Shown here: one piece after another, positions 1-11,700 of the stretch
Numbering within the stretch: position 1 is the first letter of the stretch
Layout: each line of letters starts with the position of its first letter
NCBI GenBank assembly: GCA_017607445.1
Contig: JAEVHH010000007.1
Span: 868,001-932,000 of the forward strand
Length of the DNA stretch: 64,000 nucleotides
Reading direction: 5' to 3'
Origin: Histoplasma ohiense
Lineage: Eukaryota > Ascomycota > Eurotiomycetes > Onygenales > Ajellomycetaceae
Notes under the pieces: model-generated
The model's database searches: none
What the model was told of the DNA's origin: nothing
The model's input: the letters and a program-made list of their open reading frames with translations, nothing else
Made by a program: the position numbers and the translations under genes

Positions 1-5
1 GACAG

Positions 6-276
6 TGTAAGAGATGATTGTAGATATAATTATGAGAGTAGTGTGAAGTACGCATGTAGAATGTTAAGAAGATAGCAATCTCTATTATTCAAAGCTAATT
101 GCTGATCTTCTAATATCTATAAATATCAGTGAGCATTATATAGACAATTATCACACTCTACAGTTGTCTATGATACTGTGTGTTATGTCTCTTCTCATTA
201 ATTCTGATGTGTTCTGTGTTCTTCTATTATCATATAGCTATTTTTTAATATAGATATCTCTGTTGTATCTATTACA
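6..276 (-). repeat. G0 3' LTR (271 bp)
   Basis: Direct repeat of 12960-13230, bounded by TG...CA. The neighbouring internal bases 277-296, read on the minus strand, give a purine run (GAAGAAAAGAGATAA) that fits the polypurine tract priming plus-strand DNA synthesis. The internal-facing end of this copy has lost all CpG (tgttgtatctattaca), whereas the same end in the other LTR keeps cgttgcgtctattaca. Confidence 0.93.
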
Positions 277-817
277 ATTATCTCTTTTCTTCAAAGACCT
301 GATTCTCAGAGCTTCTTACTGCAACATGTGAAGTTCATAACATGTGCTGTATAGTTGATATTGTATAAAGTTCACAGAATTGAGCTGAATTATTGTTGAG
401 ATTAATTTCAAAGTATTGCTGTTTCAGAAGAATGTTTTTCCATCTTCAGTGTCATTGCAGTTCAATTATAATTTAGACATAACTTCTGAACCTCTTTTCT
501 TTGACTTCTACATCAAAAATCACACTCCATTGAAAATCATCACCAACATCACCACTAGCAATTTTTTATTAAAAAAGAATACATCAATTTATCAAACAAA
601 GTACACTGTATCTTTCTATGTGATTTTTATTGTGAAATTCAAAGTTTTGATTGTGTGATTGTGTTTTTCATTTTGGATTGAGTTTTGTGTTGTTGCAATT
701 TCTTTGATCAATATTGCAATATTGATTTCAATCTTCAACATCTGTTTTTCTTTCTTGTTGTTTTTGCTTCTCCTCCTCCTTTGAATAAGACCTTGATACT
801 AATTAAAGTTATGATAG
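277..817. other. G0 region between 3' LTR and antisense gene
   Basis: AT-rich stretch holding the polypurine tract and probably the promoter or an upstream exon of the antisense gene. A plus-strand open stretch of 80 codons (416-658) resembles nothing I recognise. A branch-site-like ACTAAT followed by an AG at 816-817 suggests a 3' splice site, so at least one further exon probably lies here. I cannot place its start. Confidence 0.4.
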
Positions 818-1961
818 AATATCAGAATCAGCTGTTTCTGTTGCTGATTCAGAGTCTATAAAGAGTGATATACTGTCTGTCATTGAGAGCATTTGCTTGG
901 GTTGTCTGAAGAGATTGCAGAATCCTTCAGTATATTCTTGCTTTGTGAACAATGAATGAATACACTGTCATATTTGCTATATATCAAATAGAAGTTGTGC
1001 TGCTGTAAGTTTTCTTAAACTGAGATTGTTATAGATACTAATGAGTTATAGATGTCTGAGTGCTTTCATGAAACTGATCAATCTTTGATCAATGAATTTC
1101 ATAAGATGCTGCTCTCTGATGAAGTTCTGAATGAGAGATTTGCTATATATCAAACTGCTGTTGTGAGATTTGTACTTGATATGCAGATCTACAAGAATAC
1201 AGATGAGATTCTAGAATTCTATATGAACTCTGATGATCTATTGTCACAGCAGAGTGTGGCATTTGATCATAGCAGTGTTTCAGAAAGCACATTTTCATGT
1301 TCTGCTATTACATCAATATCATCCTTGCTGAGTCAAGATCTTGATATGTTATTTGAGTTGACTGATAATGTAGACAAAGATGAGGAAGTGAATGGTTCTG
1401 TTGAAGTGTTAGAAAGAAATGCAGCAGCATATTGCTGTTGTTGTATTTGACATTTGACAATGTCTCTCTGCCATCATTGTGAGTCTGCTGAGAATCAATG
1501 CAAAAAATGCAAGCACTGCTTGATGATGAAGCACATCTGCATTTCAGTAAGTTATTATTCAAAACAGATGTTTTTTATGATATATAACATTAACTTTCTA
1601 TTAGATGTCAGTGGATGCTGTTGAATTGACTCAGACAGTTATCAATACTGCTGAGAATCTAATTATCACTGATGTGGATGCTTCAAATGTTAACATTTTG
1701 CAGAGTGCTGTGACTGCAGTGGTTAAATTCTTTGCTGTGAAGATTCAGAAGATTCAACAAGACAGTTCTTCTGAGACTTCAGCTGAAATGATGATTGATG
1801 AGATCTCAGTGATTACATCATCAGTTACAGCTTTCAAGTCATTGTTGAAATGTTGTGCTTCATCAGTTGAGAAAATTCAGAATAATAAACAGATTTATCT
1901 TGATAATAATTTTTTGAATGACACTGATCAAGCTGAGACAGATCTGTTTTTTAATTCTTGA
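818..1961 (+). pseudogene. Antisense spliced gene inside G0, Cys-rich protein of unknown function
   Basis: Three exons can be joined without changing frame: 818-1004, 1052-1546 and 1605-1961. The introns (1005-1051 and 1547-1604) both start GTAAGT and end TAG; the first has an ACTAAT branch site, and both are phase 0. The joined frame gives about 345 residues with only two interruptions, TGA at 957-959 and 1448-1450, both consistent with the mutation that hits this region. Exon 1 encodes a Cys cluster C-x2-C-x11-C-x8-C-x2-C-x6-C (894-998). The end of exon 2 encodes a second one, C-x2-C-x6-C-x2-C-x2-C-x6-C (1469-1540). Both look zinc-binding. Exon 3 encodes an alpha-rich, Ser/Thr/Glu-rich tail without Cys motif. 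The gene runs opposite to gag-pol, between the integrase end and the 3' LTR. The true start is not seen because exon 1 lacks a Met. I do not recognise the family. Confidence 0.68.
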
Positions 1962-2178
1962 ATGGAATAAGTATATTCAGCAGTCATTGTTGTCTTCTTC
2001 ATTTTCATTTACTGACTGACTTCTGATAGATTTTATTAAACTGTTTCAAGTACTTCTGACTGTTCATCAAGTTTTTCTTGAATTCTCAAGAATTATCTGC
2101 ATCTGTACAATTCTTTCATTTGACAAGATATTGTGTTTGACTGCAGTACTGATGCTTGTCTAATATAGCTTCAACTTT

Positions 2179-2594
2179 TCATTTCTCTTGTGTGTCTATA
2201 ATTATCAGTTCTGCTTGCAGGATTTGTCTGTTGTGTGTGTGATATGATTTGAGAAGGAAAACATGAAATATGGGATGAATTTCTTTATATTGCAGTGTGA
2301 GTTTCAGTTTGTATGTCTGTGTACTGTGGATATCAATTATTTGAAAGAGACTCAAAAATTGATGATCTAGTTTGAGTGAGAGTTGTAAGATGAATATATT
2401 TTTTGCATGTAGCATTACCCAGTCCTCTATCTTAAAGCTTTTTGATATATGATGCTGATTGTAATACTTTTTCTCAGCTGCTTTGATAGCTTTCAGACAT
2501 TCTCAGATTTTGTTCTCTGCTTGCTTCATTCATTCCACTTGTTCTATTGCTGATTTTGATGCACTCATGCTTGGGGGTTCCACATCTATGCAAA
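2179..2594 (-). pseudogene. G0 integrase C-terminal part
   Basis: The minus strand reads a stretch ending in a typical Ty3/gypsy integrase C-terminal (GPY/F-like) segment: QIIDIHSTQTYKLKL followed by KEIHPIFHVFLLKSYH, as in the family pattern of hydrophobic residues plus a conserved HPVFHVSLL-like motif. It is the 3' end of the G0 pol gene. The rest of the integrase lies on the other side of G1, at 8681-9500. No chromodomain is evident after it. Confidence 0.8.
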
Positions 2595-2599
2595 GTTCA

Positions 2600-3132
2600 T
2601 GTAACGGGCGTACTTCGATTAACGATCTAGCACTATCCTAATACAGATTACGAATTGATTAAGGAAAGAAAGAGAAAAGAAATCAGAAGAAAAGGTCGTA
2701 TGAAGAGGGTTCTTATAGAGGAAAGTTTGAGGCGGAAGAATATCAGAAGCTGCTCCACAGTGGAGTGCAGAGCAGAAGAATATTAAGGGGTATATGTAAG
2801 AATCATTAAAAGTTATGTGAGTGTGAAATATGGAGTGGGGGAATCATTGAGAGCTACACAGAAGAATTGTTAGAGACTACACAAGCATGAAACACAGAGT
2901 GAGAGAATGTAAGAAGCTACATGGAAGAATCATTAGAGACTACATGAGCACAGAACACAGAGTGAGAGAACATAAGAAGCTATGCAGAAGAATCATTAGA
3001 GACTATATAAGTATGAAGCACAGAGCAGAAGAACATCAAGAATTACACAAGATCACAACAGTCAGAAATGAGCAGATGCAGAAGAGGAGTTGATTGTGTA
3101 AGTTAATTACTAACAGATGCTAATCCATCACA
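2600..3132 (-). repeat. G1 3' LTR with 63-bp internal tandem repeats
   Basis: Begins TGTAACGGGCGTACTTCG and ends CCATCACA. Between about 2800 and 3060 it holds roughly four diverged copies of a 63-bp unit (aagctac...gaagaatcattagagactac...cagagtgagagaa); two successive unit starts are 2913 and 2976. The outer 40 bases keep four CpG; the inner part has almost none. On the minus strand a TATAAG box (near 2713-2718) is conserved in every copy. Confidence 0.93.
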
Positions 3133-6100
3133 TTATCCTCCTCTACTGAGGTGAGTGAGGACTCATAGATGTTGAGGGCGGCAGTGTCCTTCAAGGCAGA
3201 CATGAGTTCCCAGATCAGATGATTGTATTCTATCCATTTGACAAGGTATTCACAGTGGTGGTGATTGGTTCTATTGTCAAGAATTGCTTTGATTTCCCAC
3301 TCAAGTTTATTGTCTTCTTCTATGATGGTGGGTGGCTGTCAATTGAAGGTTCTCTGTGAGGGGAATGGATCCTCGGCTGCAGATTGGAGCAGGTTTGTAT
3401 GAAAGATGTTGTGAATGCCAGGCAGAGTGTTGAGTTGATAATCATGTGTGTCTAGCACTTCCTTCACTGTATACTTGATGTGGTGATAATCTAGTGTATG
3501 TGAGGGGTGGTCTGTTCTTATGTTCTTGAGATTCAGTCAGACTTTGTCTTCTATATAATATCAGATTGTAGAACTTCTTCTGATGTTCATTTGATTCTCA
3601 TAATCTTGCTGAGTGCTGATCATTGAAGCTTCTGCTCATTTGTGAACTTTCTTCAGCTTGCTCACAATGTTCTCTGCTGTCTGTATGAGGCTGCAGATGT
3701 GTGTGGTTTCTTGAGGAGTTTCAGAAAAGTTCAGAATCTCTAAGTTGTATCTGTGTAGAAGAAAGAATGAGCTTATGCCTGTTGTAGCAGAATCTCAACT
3801 GTTAATCACAATCTTAGTGTATGGCAGCAGGTTGCTTCAGTTGTCTTGCATATAATTGCAGAACTTACAGAGGATGTTCTTTACCATTTGTATTATTCTC
3901 TCAGTAGCTTCATCAGTCTCTGGATGATACATCATTGATAACTTTCATTCAATTCTTAATAATTGACATACATGGGCCCAGAGTGTGCTGATGAATTGAC
4001 TGTCTCTATCTGACACAATGAATGAAGGCAGACTGTGCATACAATAGAATGAGCTTCTGACAAAGGCATCTGCAACTACTTCAGCATTCATCTTGTCACA
4101 GAGCTGTAGTATTACACCCTTGCTGAGTTGATTGACAATGACTAGGATGTTCATAGAACCTCCACTTTCAGATAAGAAAACTGCAAAATCAATAGCTATA
4201 TCATGCCAAGTTCAGTTGGGGACAGATAGGGGCTTCAGCATCCCTTTTCAGCATTCACATCATGCCATCACTGAGCTGCAGCAATCACAGTTGTGTACGA
4301 ACCAGCATATGTCTTTCAACATATCTGATCAGTAGAATTCTCAGGCAACAATGTTGTACATGATTTCATGTTCTGAGTGCTCAGTCATCAGCAAGTCATA
4401 AATTTCTTACATGATCTGTGTTTGTAGGGGTTCTGAATCAGGGACTCATTGCCTATCTCAAAAGCATAAGCAGTTGTCATCATCAATTGAACATGCTGAG
4501 ATATCCATTCTTGGATATACATCTGTGGAGAATCAAGGTGCTTTACTTTGTATGGCTTCAGCAGCTTGCTGTCAGAATTCATCTGCTTCTGCTGCTAGTC
4601 TTCATTGTTCTTCAAACAAGGGTTCTTGAGCTCAGAACTGATTGATATGTACACAGAGTTCATCTGATTGCATAGAACTTTCTATAATCACAGAGTCAAT
4701 TAACCAATGCTCTCAGTGTTTCCATCTGTCATCTAAGTCATCAGATGGCATATCTTGTTCTCAGCAGAACAGAGCATCTGCAAGGGTGTTCTCTACTCCA
4801 GATTGATAATGAATTGTGAATGAAAAACAGCTAAGAAACAATGATCAATGCATATGCCTCTCAGTGAGCTTATGAGTGATTGTGAAGTATTCTAAGTTCT
4901 TATGATTGGTAACAATCTCAAACTTCTCAACACTCATAAGTTTGGACTCTCATTTCTTGAGGCATTGTATGATCACTAGAAGCTTCTTGTTGTAGATCTC
5001 ATAGTTGTATTCAGTGAACAACATCTTTTTTGAGATGAAGGCACAAGATTATAGAACATCTTCATTATTGTATTGCATTAGTGCCCCATCTACTACATAA
5101 CTCAAGATGTCTGTTTCAAGAATTGTATGCTTATCTGGATTGAATGATTGCAGCATTGAGGTGCTTGTGAACATACACTTCAGTTTTTTGAATGCTGCAT
5201 CCACTTCATCAGTTCATTGAAATACAGCATCTTTCCGGGTCAGGTCTGTCAGTGGTTGTACAATATCAGAGAAGTCTTTGATGAACCTTCAGTAGAAGTT
5301 GATGAATTCTAGGAAGCTTCTAGTCTCTTTTACTGAGACTGATGTCTTCCAGTTGAGAATTGCTTCCATCTTCTTAGAATCCATGTGTACGCCTTTTTCA
5401 GCTTTGATGATGAATCCTAGATAGGTTGTAGACTTGGTCTCAAAGTTGCATTTGTCAATGTCCACTTGCAGTTCAGCTTTACATAGACAGTCAAGCACTT
5501 GTTGTATGTGCTTGCAGTGCTCAGTGAGCAGTTCATCAGTGAAGATCAGGATATCATCTATGTACACTGAGATGATCTTGTCAAGCAGATCTCATAGGGC
5601 TCAGTTAATGTATTTCTGAAATGTGCTCAGAGCATTCACTAATCCAAAGGGGGTCACTGTCCATTTGTATAATTCATAATGTGTACAAAAAGTGGTTAGT
5701 CATTTGTCACCTTCATTAATTCTTATCTTATAGAAGGCTGCAGAGATGTCAAGCTTCATAAATCATTTTGCTTTTTCTATTTATTTGAGTGTTTCATTGA
5801 TGAGTGAGAGAGAGTATTAGTCCTTCTGTGTAATCTTATTGAGTTCTCAGTAGTCAACACAGAATCATAAGTCTTCTTCTGATTTCTTCACAAACAGTAC
5901 AGATGCTGCAGTGGATGAGTTGCTAACATGAATGAAGTCTTTGTTCAGTAATTCATTGAACATTTTTCATAGAACAAGAAGCTCATCATGCAATATGCTG
6001 TAGAGAGAATCTCAGAGCAGTTGTGGGTTCTTACTGTCTTTCTTGATGAGCTCAATTATATGATCTATACCAGGTTCTCAGTGAGGGGGAAGCTTTTCAG

Positions 6101-6692
6101 CTTCTTTTTCATTGAACACATCTGCAAAATCTTTGTACAATTCAGATAGTTTTTTGCACAGTTTCTTGGGGTCCTTGGGTTCTAGTTTCTCTAACACCTT
6201 TTTGATATCCATCATGCTAGCAGTGAACACTTGGACATTCTTCTTCTCATGCACTTGATGAGTTAGTAGTTTGTATGCTTCTGCTGATATCTGGGTGAGA
6301 TCAGCGGTTCTATCAACATCTTTCTCATAAACACAGTTGTCTTCTGAGAAAATAAGGCAGTGGTTGCATACATTCAACAAGGTTCCAAATTCTGTGAGTC
6401 ATGATAGGCCAAGCATTAGATTGTACTCAAGGTCTTGTATTTCATATGTGTATACATTCTTTTTCTCATGTCCTTCTATGTCAACATTAAATCTTACCAT
6501 GTTGTAGAAGGCGGATCCTCTGGAGCCATCAAATTCACTGAGCTTATGCAGCTTGAGAAAGGGGATACACTGAAGCTTATGCTTCTCAATCAGCTGAGTG
6601 TCTATAAGAGTGTAATGAAGAAAACCACTGTCTATCATTGTTTGTATGTTGACTAGGCTATTTACAATGACAGAGACTATAATTGCATTCAC
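3120..6692 (-). pseudogene. G1 pol: protease, RT, RNase H, integrase, chromodomain
   Basis: Reading down the minus strand: aspartic protease motif IDSG (about 6630), RT palm motif YIDDILIF (from 5564), RNase H with ETDILSYVVDGALMQY (about 5130-5060), integrase with a zinc-finger-like segment (about 4400-4260), the core Asp in AIDFAVFL (about 4180), SDRDSQF and YHPETDEATER (about 3930). It ends with a chromodomain whose YLVKW is at 3234-3248. The stop TAG falls inside the LTR (3120-3122), so coding overlaps the polypurine tract. The triad residues of the integrase are still readable. The enzyme cannot be made, because the frame is broken by many TGA codons, for example one directly after the RT segment SFLEFINFY near 5290. 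Confidence 0.88.
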
Positions 6693-6751
6693 TTGTATCT
6701 TCTGCTCAAATCTTCAGCTAGCTTTTTGCTTCTTGAGTTTTCATTTATGTT

Positions 6752-7765
6752 TTAGAGTGAGAGCTCATCTTTTCTCTGTTCTTGCCTATTCGCGGGCGAT
6801 GCAGTGTTCATGTGCATGGGGGGTTTACTCAGAGTGATCACATTCAGACATTGGTTTGCAAAGTGCTCTGACTTGTTGCAGTGTATGCAGACTTCTCTGA
6901 TGATTTGATCAACAGCATTCTTCTCTGAAATGTTGGGGATCCTCAGATGGCTTGCATTCACATGTGGGATTCAGTTCATTGATTCTGATTTGGAGGTGGG
7001 GGGTGCTGCAGAGTGGTTTGAAGTGTATGTATTTGTTCAGTGAAATCCTCTGTGATTTTGAAGCACATGAAACTGAGACAGATTGTTGTTCAACAGATGA
7101 AGATCAGCACAGAATTCACTGTATGTTGAGAGCTTCAGACACTCTACACTTCAGTTATGCAACTGGAAGTTCAAGTTTTTGAACAATATATTGATCTTGA
7201 CAGCATCATTTCAGTCTTGTCCATCTGCTTCTAGAAGCTTGTGATTGAATTCAGAAAGATAAATTGCCAACACAACATTCATCTGATGAGTCTGATTAAG
7301 TCAGTCTAACATCTTGGCTTGAAGTGTAGAATTGAGGAAGAGAGAGTTGAGTTGTTGAAAGACTAGCTCTGATGTACACTGATGATTCTGACAATGATTC
7401 ATCCAGAGTTGGAATTTTGCTAACACATCACCATCCAACCTGCTATGGATATACCACACTTGGTTGGATAGCAAGTCTATTGCTTGTTCATTGATGTCCA
7501 ATTTGGTGTTTGCTTTTGACTTCCACACAAGGTAGAGTGCTAGGTCTTCCTTGTATTTGTCAAGGATTGAGAGCTTCTCTCTTGAAGGCTTTTCATGAGG
7601 TGTGGGTGTAGAAGAAACAGTGAACACAGAAGTGCTCATCTCAGCAAGTCATCATTGCAATTCAGTCATCTGTAGCATCTGCTGCTGAAGGATGCTTCAT
7701 AGGTCTAAGTTATTATCCACTGTGTTTGGATGCAGTGGGTGTTTGTAGAATTGCTTGTAGTTCAT
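6752..7765 (-). pseudogene. G1 gag (capsid-nucleocapsid)
   Basis: The frame from ATG at 7765 to a TAA at 6752-6754 is 338 codons and contains several TGA where other copies have Trp. Near the end is one CCHC zinc knuckle, CIHCNKSEHFANQC (6848-6889), the RNA-binding nucleocapsid motif. The terminal TAA after DELSL is present in every copy checked (G1, G2, G5, G6, G7), so it looks original rather than mutational. Pol continues in a different frame, implying a frameshift or reinitiation. Confidence 0.86.
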
Positions 7766-8142
7766 TTTGATATCTAAGAACATATAATAATAAAAAAAAA
7801 GAAAAGAAATACTTGTAGACACTCAGTCCTCTCACAGACACTATTCACAGTGTTGTGATGCTAAGCTTGATCAAGCTTCTTTGTGAATGCTATTCACAGC
7901 ATTACAGTTCATAGACACTCAGGCCTTGTAGAACACAGTCAATTGTGTTTCAGATGCTTAGACACAATGGTCTATATAACTAATGATAAGAGCACTCAGA
8001 CTCACAAGGGATCTCTTGTAACAACTAGACACTCAGATCTGTAAACAACACACTCAGACATAAGAACTGGTAACAACACACTCAGATGTAAGAACTAATA
8101 ACAAGGCACTTGAGCCTTAAACACAGAAGAATCAATTTGTAA
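7766..8142 (-). repeat. G1 leader with repeated CTGAGTGC-like motif
   Basis: Untranslated leader between the 5' LTR and gag. Read on the minus strand it repeats a short motif (gcctgagtgcc and variants; here seen as acactcag on the plus strand) about eight to ten times between 7815 and 8130. Similar blocks precede gag in G2, G6 and G7. I see no tRNA-like primer site beginning TGG next to the LTR. Confidence 0.75.
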
Positions 8143-8675
8143 TGTAATGGATGTACTTCAATTAACAATCTAGCACTATTCTAATACAGATTACAAATTG
8201 ATTAAGGAAAGAAAGAGAAAAGAAATCAGAAGAAAAGGTCATACAAAGAGGGTTCTTATAGAGGAAAGTTCAGAGCAGAAGAATATCAGAAGCCACTTCA
8301 CAGTGGAGCACAGAGCAGAAGAACATTAAGAGGTACACATAAGAATCATTAGAAGTTACACAAGTGTGGAATGTGGGGCAGGGGAATCATTGAGAGCTAC
8401 ACAGAAGAATTGTTAGAGACTACATGAGCACAGAACACAGAGTGGGAGAATGTAAGGAGCTACATGAAAGAATCATTAGAGACTACGCGAGCGCAGAACA
8501 CAGAGCAGGGGAACATAAGAAGCTACACAGAAGAATTGTTAGAGACTACGCGAGCGCGGAGCATGGAGTGGAAGAACATTGAGGGTTACATGAGGTCACA
8601 ACAGCCAGGAACGAGCGGGTGCAGGAGGGGAGTTGGTTGCGTAAGTTAATTACTAACGGGTGCTAACCCATCACA
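8143..8675 (-). repeat. G1 5' LTR (533 bp)
   Basis: Partner of 2600-3132, same length. Here the outer (right) end keeps many CpG (gactacgcgagcgcgg, ttgcgtaagtt, actaacgggtgc), while the inner (left) end has lost them (tgtaatggatgtacttcaat). This is the mirror image of the 3' LTR. Confidence 0.93.
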
Positions 8676-8680
8676 GTTCA

Positions 8681-11600
8681 GTTGGTCGGCCAATCATTGC
8701 TTCAGATGATGTCATTTTTATCAATGCATGAAAGATGTTATTATATACCCATTGCATCAGAGGAATTCATTCTATCCAATTATCTTGCTGATAGCTGCAA
8801 TATATGTGAAGATAATATTCAATCATCTGATTCAATCATTCTGTCTGACTGTTGGTTTGCAGGTGGAATGCTGTTGATAATTTTTGTTGAATATGAAGCA
8901 GATAATATAATGTTGATCAAAACTTGCTATTTATTAATGAATCTTGATTGCTAATAATGTTCACAGATAGATCAAAGTTCTTTGCAACTCTTCATACAAT
9001 AATATCTGCAAGTTCTTCTGCATCTAGCTCTGAAGATGTGAGCACAATTATGATTCATTTGATGAATAAATCAACAAATACAACAATAGCATTATAGATT
9101 TGACTTCTCTTTTTATTATCTGACAGATCTTCAATAAAGTTCATGCTAATTGTATGCCATTTCTTATCTGACACTGAATGTAATTATAGCAATCCATACA
9201 GCTTGTGCTGTGGTATCTTGATGTGTTGACAAACATCACAAGTTCTCACATATTCTGCAATCTCATTGCTCATATCATGTCACAAGTACTTGTGTTTGAT
9301 TGCTTTGATGATTTTGTCACATTCAAAATGGCCACTTTGAGAATCATTGTGGTTCATTTTCATTATTTCATGTCTTACAGCTTTGTCTTGCAGTATGTAG
9401 ACTTTATCATCTTTTCTGAGCAGATCATCTTTATCTACTGCTCAGATTGAATGATTATCTATACTAGTGTCACTCATCTCTAGTCTTCTGTGAAGTTCAG
9501 ATGTGTCAGCATCTCTATTCTGAATCTGCAGTAAGAGTTCAATGATAGATTCAGCTATCTCTTCACAATAGACTGTCTCAGACTCAGATATCTTGACAGT
9601 TAGAATTCATGATATCAAAGTCTCTAGATTTAACTCTGTAATGTCTGTGATCTCATTCTCATCTGCAGATGTGTTCTTTATTCTGCAGAGATTGTTATCA
9701 TTGATGACTATAAGCTTCTTTATTCAACAATTTTCATTAGTTTGCAGATTTTTTCACATCATCTTGATACATTGATCTAATTTCATATTTTCTTTTGTCT
9801 TTAGTGATTTAAAGATCCTCTTATGCAGCTTCTTTTGCAGAGTAGAGAGCTCTATCAAGAAAGCTGTATGTTTTATGAAATCTGAACAATGACTTGATGC
9901 ATCTGTGGGATTATTTTTCTCAGAATGATGCTCTATTTCAAAATTGAATGCTGAGAGCATTTCCATTCAGTGAATCTGATATTTATTTAGCTGCTTTGTC
10001 ATCATGAAGTGCTGAAGATTGACATGGTCAGATAAAACAGTTATTGAGTGTCTGCTACTATATAAGTAGTGATGTCATTATCTGAAAGCTTCTACAATCA
10101 GCAATATTTCTAGATCATATGTTTGATAATGTCTTTCTATTTCTGTGAGCTTTCTAGACCAAAACATGATTGAGTGTCAGTGATCATCATTCATTAATTG
10201 TGATATTACTGTGGTGATTGCAACATCAGATCCATTCATTTCTATATGAAGTTTTCACTGTGAATCAAAGTGAATCAATAATGATGCTTTTGTAAAGCAT
10301 TCTTTTAACTGCAAAATTGTGTGCTTGCAGTTTTCATCTAACTGGACAGATATGTTATTCTTCCCTCTTTTTATTTTGTAACCTTTTAACAATTCAGTCA
10401 GAGATGCTGTTATTATTGAGAACTTGTATATGAATCAATGATAGAAATTGATGAATTCTAGAAATATTTGCAATTTGTTTATAGTTTGTGATTCTGATCA
10501 ATCTAGAATTGTGTCAACACAGTGTTTCTTGCCAGTAATGCTCTGTGTGGTAATCACAAAACTCAAAAATTCAATTTCTGTTGCATGGAATGTACACTTA
10601 CTAAGTTTGACATATAGTCTCCAACATCTTAACTGTTCCAGCACATTCTTAACATGGACGACATGCTCATCAAGCATGTTTGAATAGATTATGATATTGT
10701 CAAGATAAGCCACACAATATACATCTAAAAGATCACTGAGAGCTTTGTTGATATAAGATTGAAAGATCACAGAGACATTGATTAGCTCAAAAGATAAGAC
10801 TAGATATTCAAAGTGTTCATATTGTGTTTGAAATGCTGTTTTTCATTCATCCTCTGTTTGTATATGAATTCTATGATATGTGTCTCTAAGGTTCAGTTGT
10901 GTATATATTTTGGCATCTGCTAATCTATCAAGTATTTCATTTATTAAGAGCAGTGGGTATTGATTCTTGACTGTTATTTCATTCAATTCTTGATAATTCA
11001 TGCAAAGATGCAGGGTTCTATCTTTCTTTGATGTGAATAACACTGATGTGCTGGCTGAACTCTTGAATGAATGTATTCAATTCTTCTCTAATGTCTTTTT
11101 GATATATTCTTGGAGGACAGAGAGTTCTTGAGGTGATAAGTTATATATCAGTTGATATGAAGATTCCTTGTCAGATTTGAGATCTATGACATGATTGTGA
11201 GATGCATGTTTCACATCAGATATATTTTCTTGAAATACATCAAGATAATCTTTATAATCATCTGGGATATTTGACTCAGTTGCTGCATTCACAGCTTGTA
11301 ATGATAAGACAGTGAATATAATATTGCCATTGTCAATTAGTGTTGCGAATTCTTTAGCAGTATTCAGATGTATGTGGTTAATATTTGATGCTTTTCTATA
11401 GATTCAGCATCTTCACACTCAGTTGATATCAGAGTTTGCAGCTTTCAACCACAGCATACTCAAAATTACATCATATCTGCTAATATCAGCCTCTTTGAAA
11501 TGGTGAAATCCTTCTTGAAGAATATATTCATCATCAATAATCTTCATTGCAGCTCTTTGTTATTCATATGATTTAATCTTATGATTATCAACTGCTTCCA

Positions 11601-11700
11601 CTACTTTTGATTTATCTTCTGTCTTTGAGAAATATTTTGATGCTCAGATGTGGGATACAAAGTTTGCATCTGTATCAGAATTCACTAGTGTTCATGCCAT
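8681..11700 (-). pseudogene. G0 pol: protease, RT, RNase H, integrase N-terminal part
   Basis: Minus strand, from high to low coordinate. A protease segment LVNSDTDANFVS (about 11690-11655) has lost the D-[ST]-G core. RT includes KKDRTLHLCMNYQELNEIT (11040-10980) and the palm motif as YLDN rather than YLDD, a lost catalytic Asp (about 10700). RNase H ends with the connection FNFEIEHHSEKNNPTDASS (9950-9895). The integrase zinc finger ends CDVCQ (about 9240), followed by the core. All losses are G-to-A or C-to-T. The remainder of the integrase is at 2179-2594, beyond G1. Confidence 0.85.

Larger units (their letters stand above)
2600..8675 (-). mobile_element. G1: chromovirus (Ty3/gypsy) inserted in G0
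   Basis: Two LTRs of exactly 533 bp flank a 5.0-kb interior. GTTCA is duplicated outside (2595-2599 and 8676-8680). Coding is on the minus strand: leader, gag (start 7765), then PR-RT-RNase H-integrase and a chromodomain. It splits the G0 integrase gene. The same family makes up G2-G7. All long frames are cut by TGA, with some TAA and TAG. Confidence 0.95.

Noticed and set aside
2887..3093. Open frame with a 21-residue repeat (KLHGRIIRDY...)
   Set aside because: It is the 63-bp LTR tandem unit read in one frame. Frames in other LTR copies are broken and the unit is in a promoter-bearing LTR.
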